Assembly: GCA_963761005.1 (NCBI GenBank)
Contig: CAVXFK010000010.1
Span: forward strand, 62,001 to 126,000
DNA: 64,000 nt
Source: DASWJZ01 sp963761005
Lineage (GTDB): Bacteria; Pseudomonadota; Alphaproteobacteria; Rhizobiales; Afifellaceae
Direction of reading: 5' to 3'
This document shows, in pieces, positions 9,388-19,126 of the stretch. Made by a program: the position numbers and the translations under genes. The notes beneath the pieces are model-generated. The model saw only the letters and a program-made list of their open reading frames with translations. It was not told the origin of the DNA and did not search any database. Position 1 is the first letter of the stretch. Each line of letters begins with the position of its first letter.

Positions 9388-10584
9388 ATGGAGCGATCCG
9401 GCGTGAAACTGTTCGACGTGGCGGTGGTGGGCGGCGGAGCCGCCGGCTTTGCCGCGGCTCTCGCCGCCGCGAAGGCCGGACGAGCGACGGTTCTCTTCGC
9501 GCCACCGGCGACGTTTCCGCACGGCCGCACGGCCGCGCTTCTCGGCGGCTCGATCGATTTCCTTGCCGATCTCGGCGTCTGGCCGGCGCTTGAGGAGCAC
9601 GCCGAGCCGATCACGGCGATCCGGCTCGTCGACGCCACCTCGCGCCTGATCCGCGCGCCGGAGGCGACGTTCCATGCCTCCGAGGTCGGTCTCCCCGCCT
9701 TCGGCTACAATGTGCCGAACGGCGATCTTGTCGATGCGCTTCGCCGCCACGCCGAATCGATCGAAAGCCTGACACTCGTAGCGGCACCGGTCGAAAGCGT
9801 AGCGCCGGGCGAAGACGAGGTGCAGCTTGCGGCAGCCGGCGAAAGCTTCGCCGCCCGTCTCGTCGTCGCAGCCGACGGCGCCCGCTCGCTTGCGCGCGAG
9901 GCGGCCGGAATTCGGGTGAAGACCTGGAGCTACCGCCAGTCGGCGCTCGTGGCGACGTTGAGAATCCAGTTCCCGCATCAGGGTGTCTCGACGGAGTTTC
10001 ACACCGAGAACGGCCCCTTCACGCTGGTGCCGCTTCAAGGCGACCGTGTCAGCCTCGTCTGGGTCGACCGCCCGGAGCGGACGGAATGGGCTCTCGGTCT
10101 TTCCGAAGACGATTTCTCTGAAGAGGCCGAGAGGCGGGCGCACGCGATCCACGGCGCCATGCGGCTGGACAGCAAGCCTGCCGTCTTTCCGTTGAGCGCC
10201 GCGCTTGCCGAACGCTTCGCGAAGCAGCGCATCGTGCTGGTCGGCGAGGCCGCACACCTCTTTCCCCCGATAGGGGCGCAGGGACTTAACCTCGGCTTCC
10301 GCGACGTGCGCGCGCTGTGGCACGTGCTGGTGCGCCATCCGGCCGATCCCGGTTCGCCCGCGGCCCTCAAGGCTTATCACGAAGCGCGGCAGGAGGACGT
10401 GCGCACGCGCACGCTCGCCGTCGACCTTCTCAATCGTTCGCTTTTGACCGGCTTCCTGCCCGTGCAGATCGCTCGTGGCCTAAGCCTCACCCTCGCGTCG
10501 TCCGTGCCGGTCTTACGTCGCGCGCTGATGCGGCAGGGGATGGCGATCCGGGGCGAAGGACGCGTGGCTCAGCCGAAGAGATAG
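9388..10584 (+). CDS. FAD-dependent monooxygenase, UbiH/UbiF/VisC-like
   Basis: Flavoprotein hydroxylase of about 398 residues. The N-terminal dinucleotide-binding motif VVGGGAAGFAAALAA (residue 10 on), the central DG motif (VVAADGARSLARE) and the second FAD motif (VLVGEAAHLFPPIGAQGLNL) place it in the ubiquinone-biosynthesis hydroxylase group. The usual GDAAH is GEAAH here. I chose the ATG at 9388 since upstream residues lack family features. Its last 16 bases overlap the end of the convergent membrane-protein gene. A role in ubiquinone ring hydroxylation is a family-based inference. Confidence 0.87.
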   Translation: MERSGVKLFDVAVVGGGAAGFAAALAAAKAGRATVLFAPPATFPHGRTAALLGGSIDFLADLGVWPALEEHAEPITAIRLVDATSRLIRAPEATFHASEVGLPAFGYNVPNGDLVDALRRHAESIESLTLVAAPVESVAPGEDEVQLAAAGESFAARLVVAADGARSLAREAAGIRVKTWSYRQSALVATLRIQFPHQGVSTEFHTENGPFTLVPLQGDRVSLVWVDRPERTEWALGLSEDDFSEEAERRAHAIHGAMRLDSKPAVFPLSAALAERFAKQRIVLVGEAAHLFPPIGAQGLNLGFRDVRALWHVLVRHPADPGSPAALKAYHEARQEDVRTRTLAVDLLNRSLLTGFLPVQIARGLSLTLASSVPVLRRALMRQGMAIRGEGRVAQPKR

Positions 10585-11730
10585 CGCTTCGTGTCCGGGT
10601 TCTCCCGGCGCCACATCACGTTGTCCAGGAAGTAGTGGTGCACGTTGATGAAGATCCAGAAGAGGAACAGGAACATCGTGCCGCCGAACGCTTCCTTCTT
10701 GTAGGGGACGATCGAGTCGAGGAACATCGGGACGCCCCAGAACCCGAGGAAGCCGAGCAGAAGCCCGACCGCGACGAAGAGCGCCATGCCCTCCAGGTAG
10801 CGGCGGCCGAAGATGCGTTCGACGAGCGAGACCGTCGGCGGATCGAGCGCGCCGCTCTTTCCTTTTTCGTAGTTCAGCTCATAGCGCCAGACGACTGTCA
10901 GGTATTGCAGCGAGTGAAGCGCCGGCACGACGAGCAGCCAGAGCGGGTTGATCTGCACGAAAAGAATCCAGAGGTAGAGGCTCACCGCATAGGCGAGCAC
11001 GCCGTTGATCGGCAGGCCGCCGCCCGCGCGCCAGCGCGAGACGATGATCCAGAGCGACACGAGACTGCTTGCAAGCGCGATGAGCGCCGCCGCCGTCACG
11101 ATCGGGGTCGGTATGGAGAAGGTGTAGTACCTGAAGCCCCCAAAGCTGCTGCTGGCTGACCGCCTTGTTGATGCTGAGCCAGGCGAAGATCCAAACGACG
11201 TAGCTGTTAACGAGGAACACCCTCTTCTCCGGCGCCTTGAAGAACTTTCGCTTCAGCGCCGCGTCGACCATCAGCATCCCGTAGCCCTGCTTCACGTAGT
11301 GCCAGCCGACGAAGAGGGCCATGATGTTGCCGCCGTAGCCGAGCAGGCGCGCGTCGCCGTGCGCGATGCCGATTGCGGCGAAAGCGACGAGGAGCACCGG
11401 TACGGCGAGCCCCGCGAAGAGGTAGCGCGCCTGCATGGTGCGGCCGAGCGCCGGCGTGAACGCCTTCTCGGAGAAGCCCCGGTAGAAGATCTGATAGGAG
11501 GCCGCGAAGTGCGGATGATTGACGAGATGCGCGATGAGCAGCATCGCGGTCGCAACCGGCGCGCGGTATTCGGCGTCGGGCAGGACGAACATCAGCGGAA
11601 GCAGGAAGAGCGAGCACCCGCCCAGGCAAAGGAAATCGACCACCGGTCCGAAGAGGAAGCGCTTGTCGCGGGCGCGCTCTTCAGCCGCAGCGGGCGCGAT
11701 CGAGGTGTCGGCGTAGTTGGTCATGGCCAA
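10569..11730 (-). pseudogene. Conserved multi-pass membrane protein of unknown function, frameshifted as given
   Basis: I do not recognise the family. The protein would have about 386 residues and roughly ten hydrophobic segments, with striking His/Tyr-rich stretches inside or near membranes (LIAHLVNHPHFAASYQIFY, VGWHYVKQGYGM and NVHHYFLDNVMWR), which suggest metal, haem or lipid contacts. The upstream frame (from 11730) ends well at QQQLWG; a run of five G (plus-strand C at 11137-11141) carries one base too many, and after removing it the frame continues FRYYTFSIPTPIVTAAALIA to the stop at 10569. It is divergent from hspQ and convergent with the monooxygenase gene. Confidence 0.75.
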
Positions 11731-11878
11731 GTGTCCGGCAAATCAAGCAATTGCGCTGAGCTTAGCAGCATTGCGCGCGATCAATAGGGCCGTTTGCGCC
11801 CTGCGCAATAACGAAGCGGAGAGCGAGGAAATCGATGGGGCTTGCCTGTGGCAGCCCGAAAGGCGAAATTCGAGCGCC

Positions 11879-12205
11879 ATGAAAGTCGGACAAGCGAAAT
11901 TCGGCGTCGGCCAGATCGTTCGGCACCGCTTCTTTCCGTTCCGCGGCGTTATTTTCGACGTGGACCCGATCTTCGCCAACACCGAAGAATGGTACCAGGC
12001 GATCCCGGAGGAAATTCGGCCGGCTAAGGATCAGCCCTTCTATCATCTGCTCGCCGAGAACGATGAGACCGAATACGTGGCCTACGTTTCGGAGCAGAAC
12101 CTCCTTCCCGACGAGAGCGGCGAGCCGGTCAGGCATCCGCAGGTACGCGACCTCTTCGAAAGCTTTCACAAGGGCGTCTACCGCACGCGCGACGAGCCGA
12201 ACTGA
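11879..12205 (+). CDS. hspQ: Heat shock protein HspQ
   Basis: Small protein of 108 residues with the YccV-like fold known from HspQ, which binds hemimethylated oriC DNA in enterics and acts as a specificity factor for Lon protease. The family pattern is clear: QAKFGVGQIVRHRFFPFRGV, then FDVDP, EWYQAIPEEIRP, QPFYHLLAENDE and YVSEQNLLPD. The frame is open further upstream, but the family N-terminus begins at the ATG at 11879. It is followed by a hairpin shared with the convergent ialB-like gene. Confidence 0.92.
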   Translation: MKVGQAKFGVGQIVRHRFFPFRGVIFDVDPIFANTEEWYQAIPEEIRPAKDQPFYHLLAENDETEYVAYVSEQNLLPDESGEPVRHPQVRDLFESFHKGVYRTRDEPN

Positions 12206-12230
12206 AAAGGGCGCCGAATGGCGCCCTCTT
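12205..12230. terminator. Bidirectional terminator between hspQ and the IalB-family gene
   Basis: A perfect 8-bp hairpin AGGGCGCC-GAAT-GGCGCCCT (12208-12227). On the minus strand it is followed by TTTTC, suiting the IalB-family gene that ends at 12260; on the plus strand a weaker CTTGATCT follows, right after the hspQ stop codon. Confidence 0.75.
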
Positions 12231-12259
12231 GATCTGCGTGACCGTGAATCTCGCTTCGC

Positions 12260-12970
12260 TTACTGCGTGCTCGTCTGCTGCTGCTGCTGCAGCTGCATGA
12301 GCTGCTGACGCGCCTCGTCGGCCTTCTTCTTGAGCTCGTCCTCAAGCTTCTGCTGACGCGCCTGCGCCTCTTCCGGATTGATGCCGGGTCCTTCGTAGAT
12401 TGAGGTGAATCCGACCAAGCTGATGTCGAAGTTCACCGGCTTGCCCTGCGGGTTCAGCATGGTGATGACGACGCTCTTGCCCTTCTTGAGCTTGGCGATG
12501 AAATCGTCGTTGATCTCGCCGAGCGCGAGGCATTCGCCGGGCGTGCAGACCACGTATTTCACGCCGGTCGGGTCCGCGTCGTCGATCTTCACCTGCACCC
12601 CAGGCTGGATCAGCGCCACCGGCGGTACCGCCAGCTGCAGAAGCTTCTTGTCGCCGCGGTCGATCACCAGGAACTGGGCGATCGCCTGACCGGTCGGTGC
12701 CAAACGCTTGCGCGAGGTGTGGCATTCCTGCTGATCGCTGATCTTGCCGCAGACCTTCTCCCAGTCCGGCTGCGGAACGGGCTCCGTCGCGGCCGCGTCC
12801 GCGGAGGGGGCGGCAGCGTCCGCGGAGGGGGCGGCTGCGGCGGCTGCCGGAGCGGCGGGGGTCTGGTCCTGCGCTGCGGCCGGCAGCGCGCCGAGCGACA
12901 TGAGCGCCGCTAGCGCGACGGCGCGCGACAGGCGCGATCCGACGCTGGAAAACGTTCGCGAAAAGATCAT
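12260..12970 (-). CDS. Invasion-associated locus B (IalB) family secreted protein
   Basis: Exported protein of 236 residues. A signal peptide (SRAVALAALMSLGALPAAAQ) is followed by an Ala/Pro linker holding a perfect tandem 7-residue repeat (APSADAA twice, 21-bp DNA unit near 12785-12835). The IalB domain then begins at DWEKVCGKISDQQEC and runs through KLLQLAVPPVALIQPGVQ to NFDISLVGFTSIYE. The C-terminus is a charged coiled-coil ending in a Gln-rich stretch (LMQLQQQQQ). IalB proteins were first linked to host-cell invasion in Bartonella, but are widespread in free-living Rhizobiales, so no virulence role follows. The cysteine pair fits a periplasmic disulfide protein. Confidence 0.88.
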   Translation of the reverse strand: MIFSRTFSSVGSRLSRAVALAALMSLGALPAAAQDQTPAAPAAAAAAPSADAAAPSADAAATEPVPQPDWEKVCGKISDQQECHTSRKRLAPTGQAIAQFLVIDRGDKKLLQLAVPPVALIQPGVQVKIDDADPTGVKYVVCTPGECLALGEINDDFIAKLKKGKSVVITMLNPQGKPVNFDISLVGFTSIYEGPGINPEEAQARQQKLEDELKKKADEARQQLMQLQQQQQTSTQ

Positions 12971-13165
12971 CGGGAAAACCTCTTTGTGCCCTGCCCGTTC
13001 TACAGGCGGCGCGTCGCCCCTCTGACGACGAAATTTGGCGACAGAGTGGCTCTGTCCATGCAGTCAATAGCCTGCATTTGCGAAAGATTCCAGTTTGACG
13101 CAGAGTGTTGGCTGATTTCGCTGTCAGGCTTTGACGTTAACCTGAGCGACAAGGGAAAAGCTGCT

Positions 13166-15011
13166 TTGATCCGAGAGGCTTGCAAAAAGCGCCGGCCGGC
13201 TGGCGGTTGGCGTCTCGGAGCGCGATTCTTGCTTGCCATCGGGTTCGCCGCCTTCGCCGCGACCTGCCACGCGGCCGCGCAACATGGCGTCGCGATGCAC
13301 GGGGAGCCGGCGCTTCCCGCCGATTTCGATCACCTTGCTTACGCCAATCCGGACGCGCCGAAGGGCGGGCGCATCACCTATGCCGGAATCGGCACGTTCG
13401 ACAGCCTGAACCCGCTGATCGTGAACGGAACCGCGCCGCGCGGCCTCTGGGACGCGTCGTGGGGCAACAACATCTGGGAAGCGCTGCTGGTCAGAAATCG
13501 CGACGAGGCGTTCAGCCTCTACGGGCTTCTGGCGGAATCGATCGACGTCCCCGACGACCGTTCCTCGATCGAGTTCACGCTGCGCCCCGAAGCGAAGTTC
13601 TCCGACGGCGAGCCGGTGACCGTCGAAGACGTCATGTTCTCCATGCAGCTCCTCGGCACGAAGGGGCGGCCGAACTACCGCGCCTGGTACGACAAGATCG
13701 CCAAGATGGAGAAGACCGGCGAGCGCTCGGTGCGCTTCACCTTCAAGGAGGCCGGTGATCGCGAGATACCGCTTCTGATCGGGCTCATGCCAATCCTCCC
13801 GAAGCATGCGACCGACGCGGAGAACTTCGACAAGAGCAGCCTCAAGATTCCGATCGGCTCCGGTCCCTACACGATCGCCGATGTATCTCCCGGCCGCTAC
13901 GTCACGCTGAAGCGCAACCCCGACTATTGGGGTAAGGATCTGCCGATCAAGCGCGGCTTCGACAATTTCGACGAGATCCGCGTCGAGTACTACCGCGACA
14001 CCAACAGCTACTTCGAAGCCTTCAAGAAGGGCCTCTTCGATACGCTCGCGGAGACCGACCCGACGCGCTGGGCATCCGGCTATGACTTTCCGGCGGTGAA
14101 GGACGGCCGCGTCGTCCTCGACAGCTTCAAGACCGGCGTGCCGAAGGGCATGAACGGCTTCGTCTTCAACACCCGGCGGCCGCAATTCGCCGACCCGAAG
14201 GTGCGCGAGGCGCTGACCTACTTCCTCGATTTCGAGTGGCTGAACCGGAACCTCTATTTCAACCTCTACCAGCGGACCGGGAGCTATTTTCAGGGCTCCG
14301 AGCTTTCCGCGCTTGGCCGCCCGGCGAGCGAGGCGGAGAAGAAGCTCCTCGCGCCCTTCCCCGACGCTGTGCGTGCCGACGTGATGGACGGCACCTACGC
14401 GCCGCCAAAGAGCGACGGCTCCGGCCAGGACCGCGTAATGCTTGGCAAGGGCGTCGCGCTTCTCAGGGCGGCGGGATACGAGCCGCGCGGCGGCAAAATG
14501 GTGAACGCTGCGACCGGCGAGCCGCTTGCCTTCGAGTTTTTGGCGCAGACGCGTGACCAGGAGCGCCTGGCGCTCGCTTATCAGCGCTGGCTGGCGCTCG
14601 CCGGGATCACGCTCAACGTGCGGCTTGTCGAACTCCGCGCAGTTCTACGAACGCCAGAAGGCCTTCGATTTCGACATGATGCAGTTCACCTATCCGGCTT
14701 CGCTCTCGCCCGGCAACGAGCAGCTCTTCCGCTGGTCGTCGGATGCCGCGAAGACGGAAGGCAGCTTCAATTTCGCTGGCGCGTCGAGCCCGGCGCTCGA
14801 CGCCATGCTTCAGGCGCTGCTCTCGGCGAAGTCTGAGGACGATTTCGTCACGGCGGCGCGGGCGCTCGACCGCGTGCTGATCTCGGGCTTCTACGTCGTG
14901 CCGCTGTTCCACGCCGACGAGGATTGGGTGGCGCGCTGGGCGCGCGTGCAACATCCGGACAAGCCTTCGCTCTACGGCCCGGAGCCGACGACTTGGTGGG
15001 CACAACAATGA
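13166..15011 (+). pseudogene. Extracellular solute-binding protein family 5 (YejA-like), frameshifted as given
   Basis: Periplasmic binding protein for oligopeptide-type ABC importers (SBP_bac_5), about 614 residues after repair. Family landmarks are HLAYANPDAPKGG, IVNGTAPRGLWDASW, FTLRPEAKFSDGEPVTVEDV, IPIGSGPYTIADV and, after the break, QLFRWSS and YVVPLFHADEDWVAR. No ATG gives a sensible N-terminus; a TTG at 13166, nine bases after AAGGGA, produces a signal peptide (RFLLAIGFAAFAATCHAAA). An extra A at 14631-14632 shifts the frame inside the domain; removing it joins LNVRLV to DSAQFYERQKAF. No permease genes lie next to it, which suggests an orphan binding protein or distant partners. Confidence 0.85.
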
Positions 15012-15685
15012 ACGTCGCTGCCAATGCAAAGCCGCTCGTGATCGACGTCGTCTCCGACGTCGTCTGCCCCTGGTGCTTCATCGGCAAGCGCCGACTGGAG
15101 AAGGCGATCACGATGTCCGAAGTGCCGGTCGCGGTGCGCTGGCACCCGTTCCAGCTCGACCCGACCATCCCGCTCGAAGGCAAGAGCCGCCGCGCCTATC
15201 TCGAGGCGAAGTTCGGCACAGAGGAGCGGATTGCGGCGCTGCACCAGAATATCGCTACCGCCGGTGCCTCCGAGGGAATCGATTTCGCCTTCGACAAGAT
15301 CAAGGTGTCGCCGAATACGCTCGACGCGCACCGGCTGATCCGCTGGGCGGGCGAGGACGGCAAGCAGGAGGCCGTCGTCGACGCGCTCTTTCGCGGCTAC
15401 TTCCTCGACGGCCGCGACATCGGCGACCGTGAGGTGCTGGCGGAGATTGCTGCGGCCGCCGGCATGGATCGCGCTCGCGTCATCGTGCGGCTTGCCTCCG
15501 ACGAGGATCGCAGTGAGGTGTCCGCGGAGATTGCCTCGGCGCAACGGATCGGCGTGACCGGCGTACCGACCTTCATCATCGCGAACCGCTACGGCGTCGT
15601 CGGCGCGCAGGCGCCCGCGACGCTCGCGCGAGCCTTTTCCGAGGCTGCAGAAACAATCGCCGCAGAGGCCGCGACCGCACCTTAG
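15008..15685 (+). CDS. DsbA family oxidoreductase (FrnE/HCCA isomerase-like)
   Basis: Thioredoxin-fold protein of 225 residues from the FrnE branch of the DsbA family. It has the CPWC redox motif (residues 19-22, SDVVCPWCFIGKRRLEKAI), the helical insertion with SPNTLDAHRLIRWA, and the cis-proline segment GVTGVPTFIIANRYGVVGAQ. No signal peptide is seen, so it should be cytoplasmic, as is usual for this branch. The ATG overlaps the stop codon of the binding-protein gene (ATGA), which implies translational coupling despite unrelated functions. Confidence 0.9.
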   Translation: MNVAANAKPLVIDVVSDVVCPWCFIGKRRLEKAITMSEVPVAVRWHPFQLDPTIPLEGKSRRAYLEAKFGTEERIAALHQNIATAGASEGIDFAFDKIKVSPNTLDAHRLIRWAGEDGKQEAVVDALFRGYFLDGRDIGDREVLAEIAAAAGMDRARVIVRLASDEDRSEVSAEIASAQRIGVTGVPTFIIANRYGVVGAQAPATLARAFSEAAETIAAEAATAP

Positions 15686-15753
15686 CCGCGCAAAAGCGCC
15701 GTCGGACCAACCCGACCGCGCCTTCGATCGCTACAGAATTGTAGACGGGAGGC

Positions 15754-16032
15754 TCAGTAGCCGGCCGGGCACTGAATGACGACCGTCCTGCCCTGTGGGT
15801 CGCGTGCGTAGCAATAGCCCGGACGATCGGTGACGTGCCCGATGATGGCGCCTGCGGCCGCACCGGCGGCGGCGCCAATCGCTGCACCTCTGAGGTTGCC
15901 GGTGATGAGCGCACCGGTGATGGCGCCTGCGCCAGCGCCAAGTCCGGCGCCGGTTCCAACGCGCTGCTCATGCGCAGTACAGGCGGCAAGGGTTAGAGCG
16001 GCAACGCTTGCAAGCGCGATCTTTCTGAACAT
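15754..16032 (-). CDS. Glycine-zipper lipoprotein
   Basis: Outer-membrane lipoprotein candidate of 92 residues. The signal sequence ends in a lipobox (ALTLAAC), giving a mature N-terminal cysteine, then a glycine zipper (GTGAGLGAGAGAITGALI and GAAIGAAAGAAAGAIIGHV) of the kind found in SlyB/Rick_17kDa-like proteins that sit in or span the outer membrane. The C-terminus holds CYARDPQGRTVVIQCPAGY, likely disulfide-linked. The ATG at 16032 is chosen since a GGTGGGG ribosome binding site precedes it and the signal peptide begins there. Confidence 0.85.
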   Translation of the reverse strand: MFRKIALASVAALTLAACTAHEQRVGTGAGLGAGAGAITGALITGNLRGAAIGAAAGAAAGAIIGHVTDRPGYCYARDPQGRTVVIQCPAGY

Positions 16033-16283
16033 GTATCCCCACCTTCTGGTTCGTGCCGGCGGTTGCCGGATTCCATGCAATCGTAAGCCGGGAATCAGAA
16101 AATCGACATCCCGTGTCCGATCGCGCGGCGTGTAACAAGGGTGATGGTGATGAAATTCGGCGGTTTTGGGGAGCAAACGCAAGCAGAGGATGTGGTGGAA
16201 CTCCTGTTTTTCCCCGCATAATTCGCTGTTGCACGGGTTCGCGTGGTGTCTTCAGCCAGCGAATCCGGCAGCCGGCTAGGGCT

Positions 16284-17405
16284 TCAGGCCTCTTCGCCGC
16301 CCACCCAGGCTGCAGTCGTCTCCGCCATGTAGTCGGCATAGCCGCCGGCCGTGACGGCGGCCCGCGCCTCGCGCATCAGCGTCTGGTAGTAGGCGAGGTT
16401 GTTCCAGGTGAGGAGCATCGCGCCGAGCGCCTCGCCGGCCTTCACGAGGTGATGGATATAGCCGCGCGGATAGTCGCGCGCCGCCGGGCACGCGTTTTCC
16501 GCGTCGATCGGATTGCTGTCGTCGGCGTGGCGCGCGTTCTTCATGTTGAGCTTGCCGAAGCGCGTGTAGGCGAGGCCGTGGCGACCCGCACGCGTCGGCA
16601 GCACGCAGTCGAACATGTCGATGCCGCGCGCGATGCTCTTCAAGATATCGTCAGGCTTGCCGACGCCCATCAGGTAGCGCGGCTTGTCCTTTGGCAGAGC
16701 CGGAACCGTCTCGTCGAGGATCTTGAGCATCGTCTCCTGCGGCTCGCCGACCGCAAGTCCACCGACCGCGTAGCCGTCGAAGCCGATCTGAACGAGCGCC
16801 TCCGCCGACTGGAGCCTGAGCTCCGGAACGTCGCCCCCCTGCACGATACCGAAGAGGGCTTTCCCGACCGAGGCTCCGAACGCCGTCTTCGAACGCTCGC
16901 CCCACGCGAGCGAGAGGCGCATCGCGCGCTCCACCTCCGAAGGCTCGGCGGGAAGCGCCAAGCATTCGTCGAGCTGCATCACGATATCGGAATCGAGCAA
17001 GCGCTGGATCTCGATCGAGCGCTCCGGCGTCAGCCGATGTTCCGAGCCGTCGATATGCGAGCGGAAGCTCACGCCGTCCGCGTCGACCTTGCGGAGGCCT
17101 GCGAGCGACATCACCTGGAAGCCGCCGGAATCGGTCAGGATCGGATAGGGCCAGCGCATGAAGCCGTGCAGGCCGCCGAGCCGCGCCACCCGTTCAGCGC
17201 CCGGCCTGAGCATCAGGTGATAGGTGTTGGCGAGCACGATGTCGGCTCCAAGCGCCCTCACCTGCTCCGGATACATCGTCTTCACCGTCGCCTGCGTGCC
17301 GACCGGCATGAAGGCCGGCGTCCGAATCCTTCCACGCGGCGTCTCAAGATGGCCCGCGCGCGCCGCACCGTCGGTCGCGGTGATCGTGAAGGGAAAGCCG
17401 CTCAC
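16284..17405 (-). CDS. tgt: tRNA-guanine transglycosylase (queuosine)
   Basis: Tgt swaps guanine 34 of the GUN tRNAs for preQ1. Catalytic and substrate motifs are present: MPVGTQATVKTMYPEQV, ANTYHL, DSGGFQVMSL (Asp general base) and FDCVLPTRAGRHG (Asp nucleophile). The zinc site is unusual: where E. coli has C-x-C-x2-C followed by RNYSRAYLHH, this protein reads NACPAARDYPRGYIHH, keeping one of three cysteines plus the later histidine. I chose the GTG at 17405, which overlaps the queA stop (GTGA); an ATG at 17432 would overlap queA by 31 bases. 373 residues, normal for the family. Confidence 0.93.
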   Translation of the reverse strand: MSGFPFTITATDGAARAGHLETPRGRIRTPAFMPVGTQATVKTMYPEQVRALGADIVLANTYHLMLRPGAERVARLGGLHGFMRWPYPILTDSGGFQVMSLAGLRKVDADGVSFRSHIDGSEHRLTPERSIEIQRLLDSDIVMQLDECLALPAEPSEVERAMRLSLAWGERSKTAFGASVGKALFGIVQGGDVPELRLQSAEALVQIGFDGYAVGGLAVGEPQETMLKILDETVPALPKDKPRYLMGVGKPDDILKSIARGIDMFDCVLPTRAGRHGLAYTRFGKLNMKNARHADDSNPIDAENACPAARDYPRGYIHHLVKAGEALGAMLLTWNNLAYYQTLMREARAAVTAGGYADYMAETTAAWVGGEEA

Positions 17406-18481
17406 CGCGCCGTCTCGGGATAGAGCAGGCACGCGTCGCCGTAGGAATAGAAGCGGTAGCTCCTTTCGATCGCATGCGCGTAGGTGCGCTTCATCGTGTC
17501 GAGGCCGGAGAACGCCGCGACCAGCATGAAGAGCGTCGAGCGCGGCAGGTGGAAATTCGTGATCAGGAGATCGGCGGCCCGAAAGCGGCAGCCGGGCGTA
17601 ATGAAGATGTCGGTCGCGCCGTCGAAAGGACGGATCGTGCCCGCTTCGTCGACGGCGGATTCGAGCAGCCGGAGCGCCGTCGTGCCGACCGCGACGATGC
17701 GCCCGCCCTTCTTGTGCACGGCATTGAGATGTTCCGCCGTTGCCGCATCGATCGCGCCGCGCTCGGCGTGCATCCGGTGCCCGGCGGTATCGCCGACCTT
17801 CACCGGCAGGAATGTCCCCGGCCCGACATGCAGCGTCACGAATTCGCGTCCGATCCCGGCATCGCCGAGCCGCTGAAGCAGCTCGTTCGTGAAATGCAGG
17901 CCGGCGGTCGGCGCGGCGACCGCGCCTTCGTGCGCGGCATAGACGGTCTGATAGTCGGTCAGGTCGCGGTCGTCGGCCGCGCGCCGCTGCGCGATATAGG
18001 GCGGGAGCGGCGCGTCGCCGAGCGTGTCAATCGCTTCGTCGAGATAGGCGCCGTGGAACTCGAAGGCGAGCCGCACGCGTCCGTCCGGCGCCTTCGTCAC
18101 GACCGTCGCTTCGAGCGAACCGAGCAGGCAGACGCGGTTCTCGTGCCCGAACCGGATGCGGTCACCCACCGCGAGGCGCTTCCCGGGTTTCGCGAGCGCC
18201 CACCACTCCGCATCGTCGATCCGTTCGATCAGCGTGACCACGAGCTTTGCCGTGTGGCCGTCGCGCGTGCGCCTGCCGCGCAGCTGCCCGGGGATCACCT
18301 TGGTGTCGTTGAAGACCAGCACATCGCCCGGCTGAAGCAGCTCCGGCAGGTCGCGGACAGTTCTGTCGTCGAATGCCTCGCCCGGCCGCACCACAAGCAG
18401 CCGCGCGGCGTCGCGCGGGCTCGCGGGCCTGAGCGCGATCCGCTCCTCCGGCAGCTCGAAATCGAATTCCGCGACGCGCAT
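17402..18481 (-). CDS. queA: S-adenosylmethionine:tRNA ribosyltransferase-isomerase
   Basis: QueA moves the ribosyl part of SAM onto preQ1 in tRNA to form epoxyqueuosine, the step after Tgt. The 359-residue protein shows the hallmarks FDFELPEERIALRPASPRD at the N-terminus, LVFNDTKVIPGQLRGRR, APTAGLHFTNELL, FVTLHVGPGTFLPVKV and LPRSTLFMLVAAFSG near the end. It is translationally coupled to tgt by a GTGA overlap, so the two consecutive pathway enzymes are made together. Confidence 0.95.
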   Translation of the reverse strand: MRVAEFDFELPEERIALRPASPRDAARLLVVRPGEAFDDRTVRDLPELLQPGDVLVFNDTKVIPGQLRGRRTRDGHTAKLVVTLIERIDDAEWWALAKPGKRLAVGDRIRFGHENRVCLLGSLEATVVTKAPDGRVRLAFEFHGAYLDEAIDTLGDAPLPPYIAQRRAADDRDLTDYQTVYAAHEGAVAAPTAGLHFTNELLQRLGDAGIGREFVTLHVGPGTFLPVKVGDTAGHRMHAERGAIDAATAEHLNAVHKKGGRIVAVGTTALRLLESAVDEAGTIRPFDGATDIFITPGCRFRAADLLITNFHLPRSTLFMLVAAFSGLDTMKRTYAHAIERSYRFYSYGDACLLYPETAR

Positions 18482-18549
18482 CCGGTGGGTCTAAGGCGGG
18501 CGGCAGGCCAAGCGCAACAACTGACCGGATTGGTAGACCCGCCCACGAC

Positions 18550-18642
18550 TGTCGTCATGCCATGGCTTGACCATGGCATCCATTCCGTGACGCCCATGCA
18601 CCTGCAGCAGCTACGGAATAGATTACCGGATCAGGTCCGGCG

Positions 18643-18647
<5 letters not shown>
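18550..18647. repeat. Palindromic intergenic repeat between queA and the cyclophilin gene
   Basis: A compound palindrome. ATGCCATGG-CTTGA-CCATGGCAT forms a 9-bp hairpin (18557-18579), and CGTGACGCC at 18586-18594 pairs with GGCGTCACG at 18639-18647, enclosing CCGGA-TCAGG-TCCGG. The last bases reach into the stop codon of the downstream cyclophilin gene. The opening GTCGTCATGCC..GGCTTGA resembles the sequence at 46390-46428, so it is likely one member of a dispersed family. Confidence 0.7.
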
Positions 18648-19116
<469 letters not shown>

Positions 19117-19126
19117 ATCTTCTCCT

